A stretch of DNA of 64,000 nucleotides from Ficedula albicollis (GCF_000247815.1 NC_021678.1:4813026-4877025); one strand, 5' to 3'. Positions 11,901-27,840 are shown, counted from the first letter of the stretch. The notes: generated by a model from the sequence alone, not told the origin. Translations and numbers: made by a program.

Positions 11901-14435
11901 TTTTTCAAGAGTTGGAAATTTCAGCCCAGAACAGATTCTTTCCAGCTTGTGATGCCTGGAATTGTGTTTATTGCTTTCAGTCATCAGCTATTTTTGGGTT
12001 TATTATTTCAGTTATTTTAATCACTAAGAACTGTAGCCATGCTCTACACACTGGAAATATCTGTACAGCATTCCTGTAACCTGCTGGGGCCACAGAGATC
12101 ACAGCTACAGTTTCTCTGTTTGGATCATTTAAGTCATGTTACAGTAATTTAACATTGATTTATTTCCTGTTCTCATCCCAGCTTGGCAGCTCTGTCTCTA
12201 GAACATCAAATACTTTGTAAGACTCGCTGTGTTGCACACTGTGTGGCAGTGTGAAGTTCTTTTCTATTCAGAAATGGGATGTTTAATTAGGAGGACCAAA
12301 CCCTGCCAACTTTTAGCAAGATATTCATGAATTTCAGTGGAATTAGGTACATAAATATTGAAAGGAAGTTTATGATATGTAATTTTCCCGTAACTATGGT
12401 GAAGCATTTAATAATTATTAATAATCCCTCATAGAAAATTAAGGTAGTATTATGCTTTACCAAGTATAGTGTATATATATTTATCAAAATCTAGTTTATT
12501 GAGCATGGTAAATCAACAGAAGCATTTATTATCCACTAAAAGGATATCTAGAAAAATCTGAATAAAAAATAATTTCTAAGAAGGAGTAAAATAATCAGCA
12601 GTGTTCCAAAGTCCACGGAGACAGAAAAGAAACAGACTTGAGGCAGGATATATGTTCCAATTGTCAGATCCTTTTTATCCCGTTTTAAAGCTGTCCATCC
12701 TAGTTGGGCTCAGTGAACACTAAAATCTCTCATCCTCAGAGAAGTTGATGCTGATCTAGTATCAATGGATTGATACTGTTGATCAAGTTTCTGGCGCACC
12801 TGAGCTGATGCCTGGCACAGGTAGCATCAACCCTTGTTTGAGTATGAGGCCTTTTGGAGTATCTTGTTAAAATAAATACTGGACAGGAGTCAGTACTTCC
12901 CAGGACTCTGGGTCACCTTCCACTGTTCTGATTAACTCTCCCCATTTGACCAAATAAAGCTTCTAATACCCATTTACATTCTTCTCAGACTGAAAGCTAA
13001 CACACCTCAAGGATATTTTTTTTTTTTACTGAGGTCTCTCTGTTTAGGGCAAAATTAAATTTTGCTTGTCTAATGAAGAACAGCAACTGAGTGATGACAT
13101 GCAAATGCATTAAGTGTGACTCCCTGGACTGAGTGAGTATCTGGAGCCAAACACCTCTGAAACCCAGGGGGTAAAACAGGGTTGAAAATTAGCAAAATAA
13201 TTTACCTGCTGGACTAAATATGTAAGAAATTCAGCTACTTAATAATATTTTCCCTTTTTGCATCGCCTGAACAGAAATCTCTTCCGCTAGAGCTGTTCAT
13301 TTTCTTCCTTGCAGCTGTTCTCTAAATTGCGCTCATTTTCCTGACTGGTGGGGGAGCGAGCTGTGCCCCTGTTCTGCAGGGGGAGAGGTTAATTTTAGTC
13401 CTCCTAATCCCAAACACTCCTTGTCCTTCTCCAGGCTGCCATCGGGATGTGAGAAGCTGGAATTAACCCGCACACCTCCCGAGCTTCACAGCAGCCCATC
13501 TGAAAATTACACTGGGGGCCTTGGCTCAGCTGCTGGCAGTCAGCACAGCTCAGGGCATGGCCAAGGCTGATCCAGACACACGAGGAACCCCTGGAGAAGG
13601 TATTTTCCTGCTCGTGCTGAGCATTTCGGTGATCAGATTTTTCCACGTGTGTCTTCATGCTCTGGGTTCTTTCTGATCTGTCAGCTGCAGATTATACTCG
13701 CTGCAGAAGGGATGAAGGAGCAGTCCCTGACCTTAGGGGTGCGCAGACAGAAACAGAAAATCCTGTTAACAAATAAAAAAATGACCCCTGAATTCTGACA
13801 GTCTCATAGCTGACCTAAGAGGCAAAATATCCTAATTTTGGAGAATGCTGTCATCATCACATCATCAGCATGTAACAGCACCAACTTCATCTTACACTGC
13901 TTTGGCTTATTCCAGACAGGACTCCAACAGCTCTTCTGTTTTCATTAATCCAGTGTATCCTATGATCTCCTTTTTCTTCAAATTTCAAAGTCTTCCAGCA
14001 ACTTTGGGGCTTGGCAATATACTTTTAGTGTGGAAAACTCCATTAAGGGGAAAATTTTGGGAAATTTTCCTTTTTCCCTAAATAAATGAAGCTATAATAT
14101 GTTCTGAATGAAGTATATATTTTCAAATTAGCCAGTATAATAATCAACCCAATATTGAGCAATGACATTAAAGAAGTTAATTCAGAGCATCTTTTTGGAC
14201 ATTCAGATACGCTGCCAGTTGTACTTACCTAGGCAGGGAAAGGCAGTGTGGGAAACTCTATGACCTAGAAATACTAAACGTCAATCCCTGAATTTAGAAG
14301 AGAATTGGGGTCCATACTGAGCTGTGCAGTCACATCTCTGCTCTGCAGCTAGGTACCTGGAGTGACAGCTATAGACGACAGCACAGTTTTCTTAAACAAC
14401 TCAAGTACCATCCCCAGTACTGGAATGTAACTTCC
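8951..14435. other. Mostly unique sequence with no recognised gene
   Basis: Apart from the duplication at 9637-9792, a (TTTTAC)n-like patch at about 10082-10118 and a T-run near 13020, I see no transposon I can name, no RNA gene and no frame with recognisable similarity. Short AT-rich frames throughout are typical of intergenic or intronic DNA. Confidence 0.4.
9637..9792. repeat. Two-copy tandem duplication, period 79 bp
   Basis: GCAGAAGCAACAGAGGAACC starts at 9637 and again at 9716, and both copies run to GGTAACAAACTTTA. A handful of substitutions separate them (for example TTTTGCAAATAGA versus TTCTGAAAATGGA). Confidence 0.85.
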
Positions 14436-14580
14436 ATCTTTTCCTGGTAAAGCACTGAAATAGCAAAATTACTTAAAAAAAGATCTTTTCCTGGTAAAGC
14501 ACTGAAATAGCAAAAATACTTAAAAAAACCTTCCATCTTTTCCTGGTAAAGCACTGAAATAGCAAAATTACTTAAAAAAA
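14436..14580. repeat. Three-copy tandem repeat, unit about 46-52 bp
   Basis: ATCTTTTCCTGGTAAAGCAC begins at 14436, 14483 and 14535. Each unit ends in TACTTAAAAAAA. The spacing is uneven because the short ACCTTCC linker precedes units one and three only. Confidence 0.85.
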
Positions 14581-14866
14581 GAAAGTTATTGTCTCATCGT
14601 TCCACTCCCTGTCATGGGCAGGGGGACCTTCCACTATCCCAAGCTGCTCCAAGCCCCATCCAACCTGGTCTTGGACACTTCCAGGGATCCAGGGGCAGCC
14701 ACAGCTTCTCTGGGCACCCTGTGCCAGGGCCTGCCCGCCCTCCCTCACAGGGAATAAATTATTCCTAATGTGCAATCTAAACCTACTCTCAGTTTGAATC
14801 CACTCCCTCCTGTGCTGTCACTCCATGCCCTGTCCAAGCTCCCTCTCCATCTTTCTTGTAGGCTCT

Positions 14867-15218
<352 letters not shown>

Positions 15219-15310
15219 CTCTTCAGGCACTGGAAGACCACAGTTAGGTCACCCCAAAGATTCTCTTCTCCAGGTTGAACGATCCAAATTTTCCCAGCAT
15301 TTCCTCACAG

Positions 15311-16735
15311 CAGATTTGCTCCATCTGTCTGATTATCTGGACTTGCTCCAACAAGTCCATTCATGTCCTTCTTGTGCTGGGGACTTTAGTGCTAAAGGAG
15401 CAATATCAGTCTTACATGGAAACCTGCCACTGTTGGTTTATTTTTAACACATCACACTCATAGGGAAGACCTATAGGCAGCAGAAAATGGACTGAAGAAG
15501 TGAAGTCTGTAAGAGAAAAAGAGAGAATAAAAAAAAAAAAAAAGGAACATGTGAACATGACACCCAGGAATTATTAAGAGCCATCTTTTATTCACAGAGG
15601 ATACTAGGGTTTTTAAGACTGAAGGTCCAAGGCAGTAACTTAGCACATTTTAAAGCTGTCTATACCAATGGGTATTGCAGTAAATTACTGCCATTTCAAA
15701 ATACAATGTATGCACCTACCTATATTATTACTCATAAAATGTTGTATTCTAACCTAAACCAAATTTATCAAATTTTATTAGGCCATAAATATAGGTGTAT
15801 TTATATTTATAAATTACTTGGCTCATTTTTTCAGGAAAAAATTATTCAGGACATGCAATATAGTGTGATATTTAAAAGCAGCAAGGTCATAGCAATGTGT
15901 GTTTCTGGCAAAATACAATAAAAATGTATAGACGGGGAAATAAAACTCTTGTATTTACTATTAATGTTCTTCTCTCTACGTTGACTATCAATCATCAAGG
16001 TATTAACATCACTCAAGAAATGGCGTGCTGTGAGAAAATTATGATAATTCATTCTGTAATCCGTATTTCTATGAATACATGAAAAAAAAATGGCACCAAT
16101 TTAGGTGGGTTCCCTCTCCCTTGCCTAGAAAATTTGATGGGTTATTTTCAGGAGGGAAATCTATACTGCCTTGAAAATGTGTAACTAAATTCACACTGAA
16201 TGAATAATCTTCCATTGATGTGGAACCCCCCGACACATTCCCGAGTTTTCCAAGTGCACTTTACAAATGGATTTGCTAAGTACTTGCCTTACAGGAATAA
16301 TTTCCAGCTCCTCAGGGGAGAGAGACAACAGAAGTTTACAACAGACAAGAGCAACACGCAGGACTTAGTAAGGAGAGAGAGAAAGAAGGATCCTTTGGAA
16401 TTGTCAAACGAGTTTGAAGTGTACAGCGTGACTGTCAAAAGTCAAATCAGACCCAAATCAGGGAGTTAATATTCTTCAATTACTTAGCTTGTGTAACAGC
16501 AACACAGAAACCCCAAATATATCATTTTCTCATCTTTTATAGGATGATGCAAAAGTGAGAAACAGGGAGCATATGAAGCAACACCTGGAAAACAAGACAG
16601 AAATGGCCTTCAAGATACTACCCCAAGTTTTGTTGGAATTCTAAATCATCCCTCACTCAGAGGAGGTTGGGACAAAGTGCTTAATGGAACCCTTCTTCCT
16701 TTGGTAAGGATTTCTAGAGCAATGAGGCTTCACAG
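15311..16735. other. AT-rich unique sequence, no gene recognised
   Basis: Only short frames and a 15-A run near 15529. Nothing I can name. Confidence 0.4.
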
Positions 16736-16976
16736 TCGGGCACAGGGAGACTTTAGTTTCACTGAAAAGCATTTGGTGAGATAATCTGGACTAAAGCAGA
16801 ACTTTGGGTATGGCAATAGAGCTCTAAAAGCATTTGGTGAGATAATCTGGACTAAAGTAGAACTTTGGATATGGCAATAGAGCTCCTCGGGCACAGGGAG
16901 ACTTTAGTTTCACTGAAAAGCATTTGGTGAGATAATCTGGACTAAAGCAGAACTTTGGGTATGGCAATAGAGCTCT
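16736..16976. repeat. Partial triplication, 90/60/90 bp
   Basis: A full unit starting TCGGGCACAGGGAGAC (16736-16825) is followed by a copy lacking its first 30 bases (16826-16885) and then another full copy (16887-16976). The two full copies are almost identical. The middle one carries AAAGTAG and GGATATGG variants. A two-step slippage or unequal exchange explains the pattern. Confidence 0.85.
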
Positions 16977-17190
16977 CTTACTCTTTCCATTTCTGTCTGA
17001 GAGCTTTCAAGCACACTCCTGGCAATACACTGGTTTTAACTGCACACTGTGTGAAGGAAAAACACCCCCTTCCCAGCAGTGTATGGACAAGCAGGTCACA
17101 TCATCCACTGGGACACACTTTAAGGGACACCTGTGACTGGGAATTCTACTTGTGTTTATTCAGAGTTACTTCCCTCCAAAAAAGAAAAAG

Positions 17191-17735
17191 GAGAATCCCA
17201 GAATAGTTTGGGTAGGAAGGGACCTTAAAGCTTCTCCTGTTCCACCCCCTGCCATGGGCAGGGACACCCTCCACCATTCCAGGATGGTCCAAACCCCAAT
17301 GTCCAGCAGGGCCTTGGACACTTCCAGGGATCCAGGGGCAGCCACAGCTGCTCTGGGCACCCTGTGCCAGGGCCTGCCCACCCTCCCAGGGAACAATTCC
17401 TTCCCAATATCCCATCTGACCCTGTCCTCTGGCACTGGGAAACCATTCCCTGTGTCCTGTCCCTTGTCCCAGGTCCATTTCAGCTCTCCTAGAGTCCCTT
17501 TAGGCCCTGGCAGGGGCTCTGAGGTCTCCCTGGAGCCTTCTCCTCTCCAGGTGAACACCCCCAGCTCTCCCAGCCTGGCTCCAGAGCAGAGGGGCTCCAG
17601 CCCTGGAGCATCTTCATGTGCCTGGCTCCAGAGCAGAGGGGCTCCATCCCTGGAGCATCTTCGTGGGCTCCAGCCCTGGAGCATCTTCATGTCATCTTCT
17701 GGACTGGCTCTAACAGGTTAACTTCTTCCATGTGT
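17191..17735 (-). mobile_element. CR1 LINE 3' fragment
   Basis: Long, well preserved reverse-complement CR1 3' region: GAGAATCCCAGAATAGTTTG, GCCATGGGCAGGGACACC, CCAGGGATCCAGGGGCAGCC, CTGGGCACCCTGTGCCAGGG, CCCAATATCCCATCTGACCC and CTCCAGAGCAGAGGGGCTCC. Within it the GCTCCAGAGCAGAGG segment has been locally multiplied. No frame survives. Confidence 0.9.
17574..17692. repeat. 47-bp tandem repeat inside CR1, 2.6 copies
   Basis: CCTGGCTCCAGAGCAGAGGG starts at 17574 and 17621, and a third partial unit (GGCTCCAGCCCTGGAGCATC) follows at about 17666. The CR1 consensus has this once, so the expansion happened after insertion. Confidence 0.8.
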
Positions 17736-20700
17736 TGAGCCTCCACACTGGACACAGTCCTCCATGTGGAGACATTTGGTAGGCTCTGGCACAGCTACAG
17801 CCCTGTGGTTTCTATTTCTCTTTGGAGGCTGCACCCACCCTTATAATTTACATCACTAGAATGACTGAGGAGTCGTAGCTGAGCTGACAACTCTCATCAC
17901 ACAGGGTAACAGCAGTGGAAGTTACTTCAAGCCATCCAGAGCAAGAGCTCCCTTCACAGCACAGCAGTGCCCTGGGGGGATTCTTTAAGGAAAACATCTC
18001 AATTTTTAAATTGAAAGTATCTAAACATTTTAATTGCTTCTCCAGATTCAGTGTCCTCCCCGGCCTTTTTGCTCTCTCTCCCTGCTCCGAGTGATGCTCC
18101 TGTGTGTGCACATGAAGAGCGGGGTAACAGGGGAAGGGTTTTCTGGGAGAGCCCACTGAACATCCAGCTGCTCCTCCCACTTTTCCTGCCTCAGCTGTGT
18201 GGAAACCAGAACTGGGTACTAAGTACCCAAATCTAATAAATTCCAGCAGAAAGAACATGGCTGGACAGAAAAATACCAAAGATTTTAAAGGGTATTTATT
18301 TGCTGTAGACTTGAAATGAAGACAGGTTTGTCAGATAATGTAGTATTTTAAAGTAATAAAAAAAACCCTCACAAAAATATTTTTTCTTCAAATGTAGCAT
18401 GAGCTGTAATTCTTCTGTCTACACAGTTTCTTGGGAATCTTTATTTTGATTTAAATATACAAAATTAAAGCAACGCTTTAGAATTTTTCCGCCTCCATAA
18501 GTTGTTCATATGTACTTCCGTGGTTTTTAGAAGGCTCATTTTAAAAATGAAAAAATCAAGCTTCAGTCTTTTCCCCCCATTGGGTCTGGCTAATGCAAAC
18601 CAGCTGATATTGCTGTAATATGTTGAGCTCATTTTGCAATTTGATATGAAATATGAAAAAAATACAGAAAATTGAAATATGCCATTAACCTAATTCAAGC
18701 TTTGCTGATACTGGTATTTGCCTGAAAAATGATCTTTATTCTCTTTAGTGCAATAGATGTTATTGAAGCATCTATCAGGAAGCCTTTTTTTTCAGTAACA
18801 GGGAAATAATAGCAAATAATACAGTATAAAGTCTGTCAGATATATACTGCATTTTAAACACTTCTGCATGTCCTTCATTTTCTTCCTAACAACTGTGTTT
18901 TAGCTTTTGTGAAATGAAAAAAAAAAAAATAAAATTGAGAGGCACAGCTGCCTTGGCTGCAGACCTGAGCTGTCATATGTTTGATCTGGTCAGCCAGACT
19001 GGACATGCCAAATGCACACTTTGAAAAGGGGTCCAGGTCTGCTCATTCTGCAATTTAACTTCTCAAGTTTTGGCCACAGAACTTCCCTCTACCTCTACAA
19101 AATTGTTGCCCTTATCCAGCAGTGCCATAACTCCAGCTCAGCTGGTGGAAGTGGCTCAGTCAAGAACCCCTGCAATGCCCAGCCTAGGCATTCCTGCAGC
19201 TCAATCCTGGGAGGAGCAAGGCTTGGCCACCTATAAAGTACAGGAAATCTGCCTGAAAACAGCACACACGTTCAACGGCAATTTTTAGTCACTGGCCCCA
19301 CTCCTGTTAAACTCCAGAACTGGAGCAGGATGCTCTGCCTGGAGTGGGGGCAGAGCAACTCCAGCAATGTCCCATTTTCAGAGCTGTCAGTGGCAGATGG
19401 AGAAGCGGACATCACCCTGGGCTGGGAACGAATAAAGCTGAACGCAGCCTGAGTCATCAATCCCAAAGTTAAACATCCTGATAGCGAGCTGAAGATGTGG
19501 CAGAGCTGATAAAGGAAGAAAGAAGTGATCCCACCAATAACTTATCTAAATCTACTGACTGACACAGCTAGCCTGGGGACACCTGACTGAACAGAAGGTT
19601 TCTTTACACTGCAGAAACCCAGACCCATAATGGGAGGATCTTCTAATAAACCTTCTGAAAATGTGTGTGGAATTCCTCCCTGGAGTGAGGATATCCCTCA
19701 AGGTTACTCCTGCAGTCTGAGTCAAAGAGATGTGCCCACAGTTCTTGGTCTGGGTGAGTGACATCAATCTGTACCTAATAATTGTTTTTAATATCATTGT
19801 GTCAATATTGTCTTAACAATAGTGCACTATGCTGATAGTTATAGGTCCTGTGCAGTGCAGTAAATTATTCTGATTAACATCTTTTAGTCTAATCATTATA
19901 ATAACATATCATAATACTTATATTTTTTTTCCTTTAAAAAGCAACATTTTTCAATTTGCTGTAATAGAAGCACTGGAGTACCGGGCTAATGACTGCAATT
20001 CTAAATGACTATACACATGTACCATTATCATGAACAAGCAAATATTGATTCTCAGAGAATGGAAAGAGTTCAATAAAATATTCTTCAGCATCAGTAATAA
20101 GGCATTTCCAATAAAAATTAATTATTTTAAGGACAATTTATTAAATATATACTTGTTTATTTGAAACTCATTTGGCAATTTGCTTCCCAAGCAGCAAAAT
20201 TAGACAAAGTTAATTTTTATTACAGTAATGTCAACCAGTATCAGAAAACAGATCAGAAAACAGATCAGATGGATTTTTGGCAGTCAAAACCCTCCTTTGA
20301 GAAATTATAAAGAACAAACATATTTTGGCAGATGGGACTACAACATCTCCCACGGGCAGAATTTGGGTACTTTTTGTGAGGTTAAGCATTCAGTGTTTCA
20401 GAGAAGAGTAAATTATTTTCCTGTGTGTTCCTTTTGCCTGCCACCCACCCACATCCCTCACTATAAACAGCAGAAGCATGCAGGGGTGGTGGTGCAGAGA
20501 TAGCCACATGCAATTTCTACACACACTTAACAGCAAAAGGGTCTAGGAAATCTTCTAGGAAATCTTTCAGAAAATCTTCTAGCAAACTTTTCATGAAAGT
20601 CTTTGGTGGAGAGAGAGTTGACAGGGGAACACTCTGGCACAGGTGGGGTGCTGAGGCAGAGAGGTGGGTGTGGGACACTGGAAGGAGGGGATGTTGTGCA

Positions 20701-20777
20701 AGCTGAGAGACAAGCGAATGCTCCAGAGTCCAGTGTATGGTCCAGAAAGAAAACCTAGAAAAGTTTTTAAATGTGAT
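17736..20777. other. Unique AT-rich sequence, candidate conserved non-coding segments
   Basis: No gene recognised. Segments around 18390-18800 (including CTAATGCAAACCAGCTG) and 19800-20200 are long, repeat-free and AT-rich with homeodomain/POU-type motifs such as ATGCAAA and TAATTA. This is the texture of conserved enhancers in vertebrate gene deserts. That is an impression, not an alignment. A degenerate CTTCTAGGAAAT-type microrepeat lies at about 20540-20590. Confidence 0.3.
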
Positions 20778-22022
20778 TACACCCACAGAATCACACAATA
20801 ATCAAGGCTGGAAGAGACCTTCCAGATCATGCAGTCCAACCATCCACCCAGCACTGCCAGTGGACCCCTAAACCACATCACCCAGGAACAGATTGAGACG
20901 CTTCTTGGACATCTCCAGGAACGGTGACTCCACCACTTACCTGGGCAGCTCCTTCCAATGCTCAACAACCCAAACAGTGAAAATTGGGGGTTTTAATATC
21001 TAATCTGGATCACCCCTGTCTCAGCTTAAGGCAAATCACTCTCCTCCTCTCACTGAAGGCATAGCAAAAGAGACAGGCCCCACCTCACTCCCACCCTCCT
21101 GTCAGGGAGTTGGGAGAGTGATGAGGTGTCCCCTGAGCCTCCACCAAACTAAACAGCTACCTCAGCTGTTCATCAGACTTGTCTTCTAGACCCTTAAAGA
21201 GCTTTGTTGCCCTTCACTGGACACGTTCCAGAACCTCAATGTCCTTTTTAAAGGGAGTGGCCCAGAGCTGGATGCAGCATTTGAGGTGTGGCCTCACCAG
21301 TGCCCAGTACAGGGGGAGGGTCACTGCCCTGGTCCAGCTGGCCACACTATTCCTTATAGAGGCAAAGATGATTTTGGCCCCTTCTTGGCCCCCTGAGCTC
21401 ACGGTTGGCTCATGTCCAGCTGCTGTTGACCATCAGATTTGTGAGTGTCTGATTGGCAGAGCAGGTCACCAACCATCTCCTCTACTCTGGGATATACTCA
21501 GCTCCCCATCACTAACTTCTAGCTCTGGGGGCTGGGTATCCTGAGGACAACTGGTCCTGATATTGAAGACTGAGGCAAATAAGGCATTAAGTATCTCTGT
21601 GTTTTGCTCATCCCCTGTCACTCTACTCCCCTCTGCATTCAGCAATGAGCAAGATTCTCCTTGACTGTGCTTTTGCCATCAAGGCATTTATAGAAACTTT
21701 TTTGTTGTTTTAACTGCAGGCTAAACCAAGTTCTAGTTGGGTTTTGGCCCTTCTAATCTTCTCCCTACACGACCTTCCAGCATCTTTACGGTCCTCCCAA
21801 GTTGCCTGACCCTCTTTCCAGAGTCGAGAGATTCTCTTTTCTCCCCGAAGTTCCAACCCAAGCACTCTGTTTAACCAGGCTGGTCTTTTTCCCAGATAAC
21901 TTGTCTTTCGACACATGGGGACAGCCTGCTCCTGAATATTTAACAATTCCTTTTTAAGGCACATCCAGCCTTCCTGGATTCCTTTGCCTTTCAGGACTAA
22001 CTCCAAAGGAACTCTGTCAATC
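20778..22022 (-). mobile_element. CR1 LINE with internal deletion of most of the reverse transcriptase
   Basis: Read on the minus strand, 22006-21710 encodes the CR1 ORF2 linker before the RT ('RRPAWLNR'-like: here KRPAWLNRVLGLELRG, LWKEGQATWED, CREKIRRAKTQLEL). About 21700-21440 continues with the start of the RT domain (NALFASVFN-like, then DTHKS-like). At about 21436 the sequence jumps directly to the region downstream of the RT core (LNMSQ-like, [25 protein letters not shown]) and on to a normal 3' end at 20778. The RT palm, with its catalytic aspartates, is absent. Frameshifts are also present. Dead element. Confidence 0.85.
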
Positions 22023-22188
22023 TCTCTGCACTGAGCACTTCATCCCACAAACGTGGCTAAGGGGATCTTAGTGTTTTTGATTTTGCTTTTCAAAAAACCT
22101 TAAAGCAAATAAATAACTTCCTATGAAAACCTGCAATAAACCTTACATCCTAATGCCTAAAAGAACTTTGAGATTTTAATTTCACAGA

Positions 22189-22266
22189 GTTGTATAGTTC
22201 TGGCTGATAATCCACAAAATCACTCAAGTTGTATAGTTCTGGCTGATAATCCACAAAATCACTCAA
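22189..22266. repeat. Perfect two-copy tandem duplication, 39-bp unit
   Basis: GTTGTATAGTTCTGGCTGAT begins at 22189 and at 22228, and the two 39-mers are identical as far as I can compare. Confidence 0.9.
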
Positions 22267-25200
22267 GAGAAGGAACTTACAAAGGTTTCTTCTAGAGGTA
22301 ATCAGCACACGCTTGTATCACAAAGAAGTTATAAAAACTGACATTTTCAGATGGGAAGTACATTTCTGTCAATGAGAAGCGTGTTCCAGAATTCAGGAGA
22401 GCCTCGTCCCTTTCGTTGGAACTCTGTCCTTAACTGTGCTATCAACCAAAACAAAATTCAAGTTACAGCTCTTCTGTTCACGTGGGAATATGAATTTCCA
22501 AACTACAATCTTCCTTCCATAAACAAACCCTCCCTCATTAGAGGTAAGATATTTTACTAGGAATGACAGAAAGCCTCTAAGTCCTCTGCCCTTGTTGATG
22601 AAACATCCTAAGGAACAAACTGTGTCCAGGGCATTCCAGAATACTGTCATTTACAGATGGTTCCAGGGATTGCTGTTGTCTCCATGTGTCATGATTTATG
22701 GTTTAATCACTTAGCACTGGCAGCTCCTAGAAGGCAATAACGTTAAAGGGCACAGGTTAACTTGCACAGTGTTGCCAAACACCCTTTATACTGCTAAAAC
22801 TTCTGTTAAATGTGTAATTCCTTTTGAGCTTGTAAATGTCGGGACTTTAGGACTCCTGTACTACAGCCTCTGCAGCAGCTGGGAAAAGTACCAGCTGGAA
22901 TCCCATTTAGCAAAATCAAAACCTTGTAATTCACTAGGTGACAGATAAAATACATCAAATATTAATTTTATTATATGCAACAGCTCAAAGTGATGTTACA
23001 CTTTTCTTAAAACCTGAAAACAGGCAATTTTAAGAAGAGAAAGCCTGTACTGCAGAACTTTCAGTAATCAGTGTGGAACTCCTCTGGAGTTTATTGGTGT
23101 TTCACTAAACTGGATGTAGTGAACTGAGCAGAAACATGAGCAACCTTGAAAATTGTCTGTGAATCTACTAGCAGAGATTAAGGTCACACATAAACTTTAA
23201 GGACAACTGCATTAGCAAGCAAATAATAAGTCAGAGTCAATTTAAAAAGCCTTTCATTATGAGTGTAAAACCAGCCACAGCATAGAGTTATGGCTGAGAG
23301 CACAGGAACTGCCATTTCACACACACCCATCCTTAACCTGCACTCACAGGATGGGAAAAAAGTTCTGCTGAAAGCAAGATCTCAATCAGTAGGGGAAGAT
23401 GGAAGAAACCCCTTGCTGTTGTTCAAGACCTCCTAGGGAGAAGCATGTTAAACTTACATTTATTGAAAGATGGGTGGATGACACAGAGCTTTTTTTTATT
23501 TACAAACAAGCAGGTTGACACTCCTTGGTCACCTTCAAACCTCAAAATATCCTTCTGCCTCACAATTGACACTCCTTGGTCACCTTCAAACCTCAAAATA
23601 TCCCTCTGCCTTACAGTTTAAATACAGCTTCTCAGCTGTTCCCATGATAGAACACTTACACTTGATCATCTTGTGTTTGCCTTGACCTAGTTTTGATCTC
23701 ATCCAAACACTGTGACTTATGAGGAAACCAGGCCAAAGCTCTCAGAGCAGGCTAGCTCAGATGAGCCCAGGCACAGAGATCCAGCCATGGTACAATGCCA
23801 GGAAAAGGGATGGGCATTCAGCACATGTTCAAGGCACAGCTAAACCCTCAATGAGCTCTAGCAAAGGTTTTTACACTTCTCAACCTTCCCAAAGCAAAAC
23901 AGAGTGAAAGCCTCTGGCACTCACAATGGATTTAATATGGACGAGTTTTGCCAGTGAGTTCCACGCTCCTTCCCTCTGTGTTAACCACAAAGAATGTGTT
24001 TCCAGCGAAAAAAAACCCTAGAAACTTTTCTTGATTACATAAGCAAAACTGTTACCCAGGTTTAAATACCATTACCCAAAATAAACAGTTGCCCATAATC
24101 AAGTCTCTGGTTGGCTAATGAATTCTGTGAATACTGAGTTTATATGCTGATCAAATGTCACAGCTGTAACAGCTTTATAACTGCTGCATTATTCCAGTCT
24201 TACAGGAGGATATCCCTAGCTTACTGGCTGTCTCATAACACAGGTGACGAATTAGTCTCTCAGTGATATGTGACAGAAAGCCCAGTTCTCACCAGACAGT
24301 GCCTGAAAGGTGTGACAACACAATAATAAATCTGTATGAATCCTGCTGTACAGAATGTATTGCATGGGCCAATCCCTAAACAGTGTAAGTGAAACCAAAT
24401 CCACTCTGCTTAATTAACTGTAAGGTGGAAATGCATTTGGGATTGAGAAAAGTGTGAAAACATAGGGCCTCCTGTAGCTGAACAGCTCCTGCTGTGCTCC
24501 TTTCTGCGGCTGACAGTCTTGAAGGAAAGTGTTAAATGAGTTCAGGAAGCCCTTTCCTAATCTTGCTGCTTCTCCTGTTACTTCAGCAAGGTACAATTTG
24601 TTTTCACTGCCCATTTAGGAGGAGATCCAGGTAGTGTTAATGCAGTTTGGGCATTGAAAGTCCTTTCCCTCCTGATAACGCCCCAGGTGGAGATCCTGAA
24701 AATTCCAACAGACCCTTGGGTGTGACAAGTTCTGGGATGAAATGTCATTCCTTCAGCATCATACATAACCTCACATTTCACACCACACCACTGCATTTTT
24801 GGTCTCTATTGTTTTACATTATTTCCTAACCTACCACTGGATGACCTCTGTAAATGTGGTTTTGGGGTTTTATAACTATTTAATTAATACAAAGTAAACG
24901 CATTCAAGCGAAGGAAACTCTTCTCTTGTTTTGTTCTCCAGGTGAAAAAGAGAGTTGAAACCTGAGAATTTGAGGTTAGAATAACCAAAAATGATCCTGT
25001 ATCTACATGTTTTTGCTAGAGGTTAACTCTGCCTTTGCAAGCAAAAATTCTGTATTCAAAGGTGTTTTTAGAAGGTGTTAAAATGGTGCTTCTACACTTT
25101 TTTAGCTTTTTTTTTACACTACACTTTACTACAGAGTGTAGTGCATGTAGTACGCATGCTACTGTAGTATGCATGTTATTAACATATTAACATAAGGAAG

Positions 25201-25851
25201 ACTTGATAATTTTGAAGGTAAATGTAACAAATTAGTGTTTGAGAATATGAGAGGTAGTGATTAAACACTGAAGAAGTGAACTTCTTGAATGCAAAATGGG
25301 ACATCTGTTCCTTTGCTTTCCAGTCTGCTTGGGGTTTTTTTTTCTGTCAGTTTGTAGCATTTTATCCATTCCATCTACAGCATCCCAGTTTTTTTCCCTT
25401 GACTGCAACTATTTCAGCTTAGCAACCTCCTGCCTTCCTGTCTCAGAGCACATTTTCACATTGCTTGCCTGACAAATGACAGTGTGGCATTGTTTCTGCT
25501 TGTTTCAAAATAGTACTTTTCTCTTTTTATTTTCTCTTTTAATAGGTATTCCACATTGCTCAGGGAACACTGTGAACTCCTTAAATTTACTCAGCAAAAG
25601 CAGTATCAGCACATCAGCCTGTGCCATGTATGAAAGGTGTGGTGGATCAGGGGCAGGTGGACACACATCTGGGTTAGCTGGTCTCTCCAGTACAGGGAAC
25701 ACCTCACACTCCTTGGATACCAAACTTCATGTGGAATCAGTGATCACTGGGAATGCTGGAGGTTCATTAAAGACACTGTGTGAGGCTATAACACACAGGA
25801 GGGCACCAAGCAGAAAGATCTAAGGGAAACTGCCCCCTGAATAAGATGAAA
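22267..25851. other. Unique sequence, no gene recognised
   Basis: Holds the 51-bp duplication at 23515 and a small AT-rich, ATGCAT-rich quasi-palindromic patch at about 25117-25195 (CACTACAC at 25117-25124 pairs with GTGTAGTG at 25136-25143). Otherwise nothing I can name. Confidence 0.4.
23515..23616. repeat. Two-copy tandem duplication, 51-bp unit
   Basis: TTGACACTCCTTGGTCACC begins at 23515 and 23566. The copies differ at about three positions (CCTTCTGCCTCAC versus CCCTCTGCCTTAC). Confidence 0.9.

Positions 25852-27840
<1,989 letters not shown>

Noticed and set aside
14436..14580. CRISPR array
   Set aside because: Three direct repeats without unique similar-sized spacers, in vertebrate DNA. 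It is a simple tandem duplication.
25117..25195. ATGCAT-rich quasi-palindromic patch as a regulatory hairpin
   Set aside because: Only an 8-bp stem is exact (25117-25124 with 25136-25143). The remainder matches poorly.
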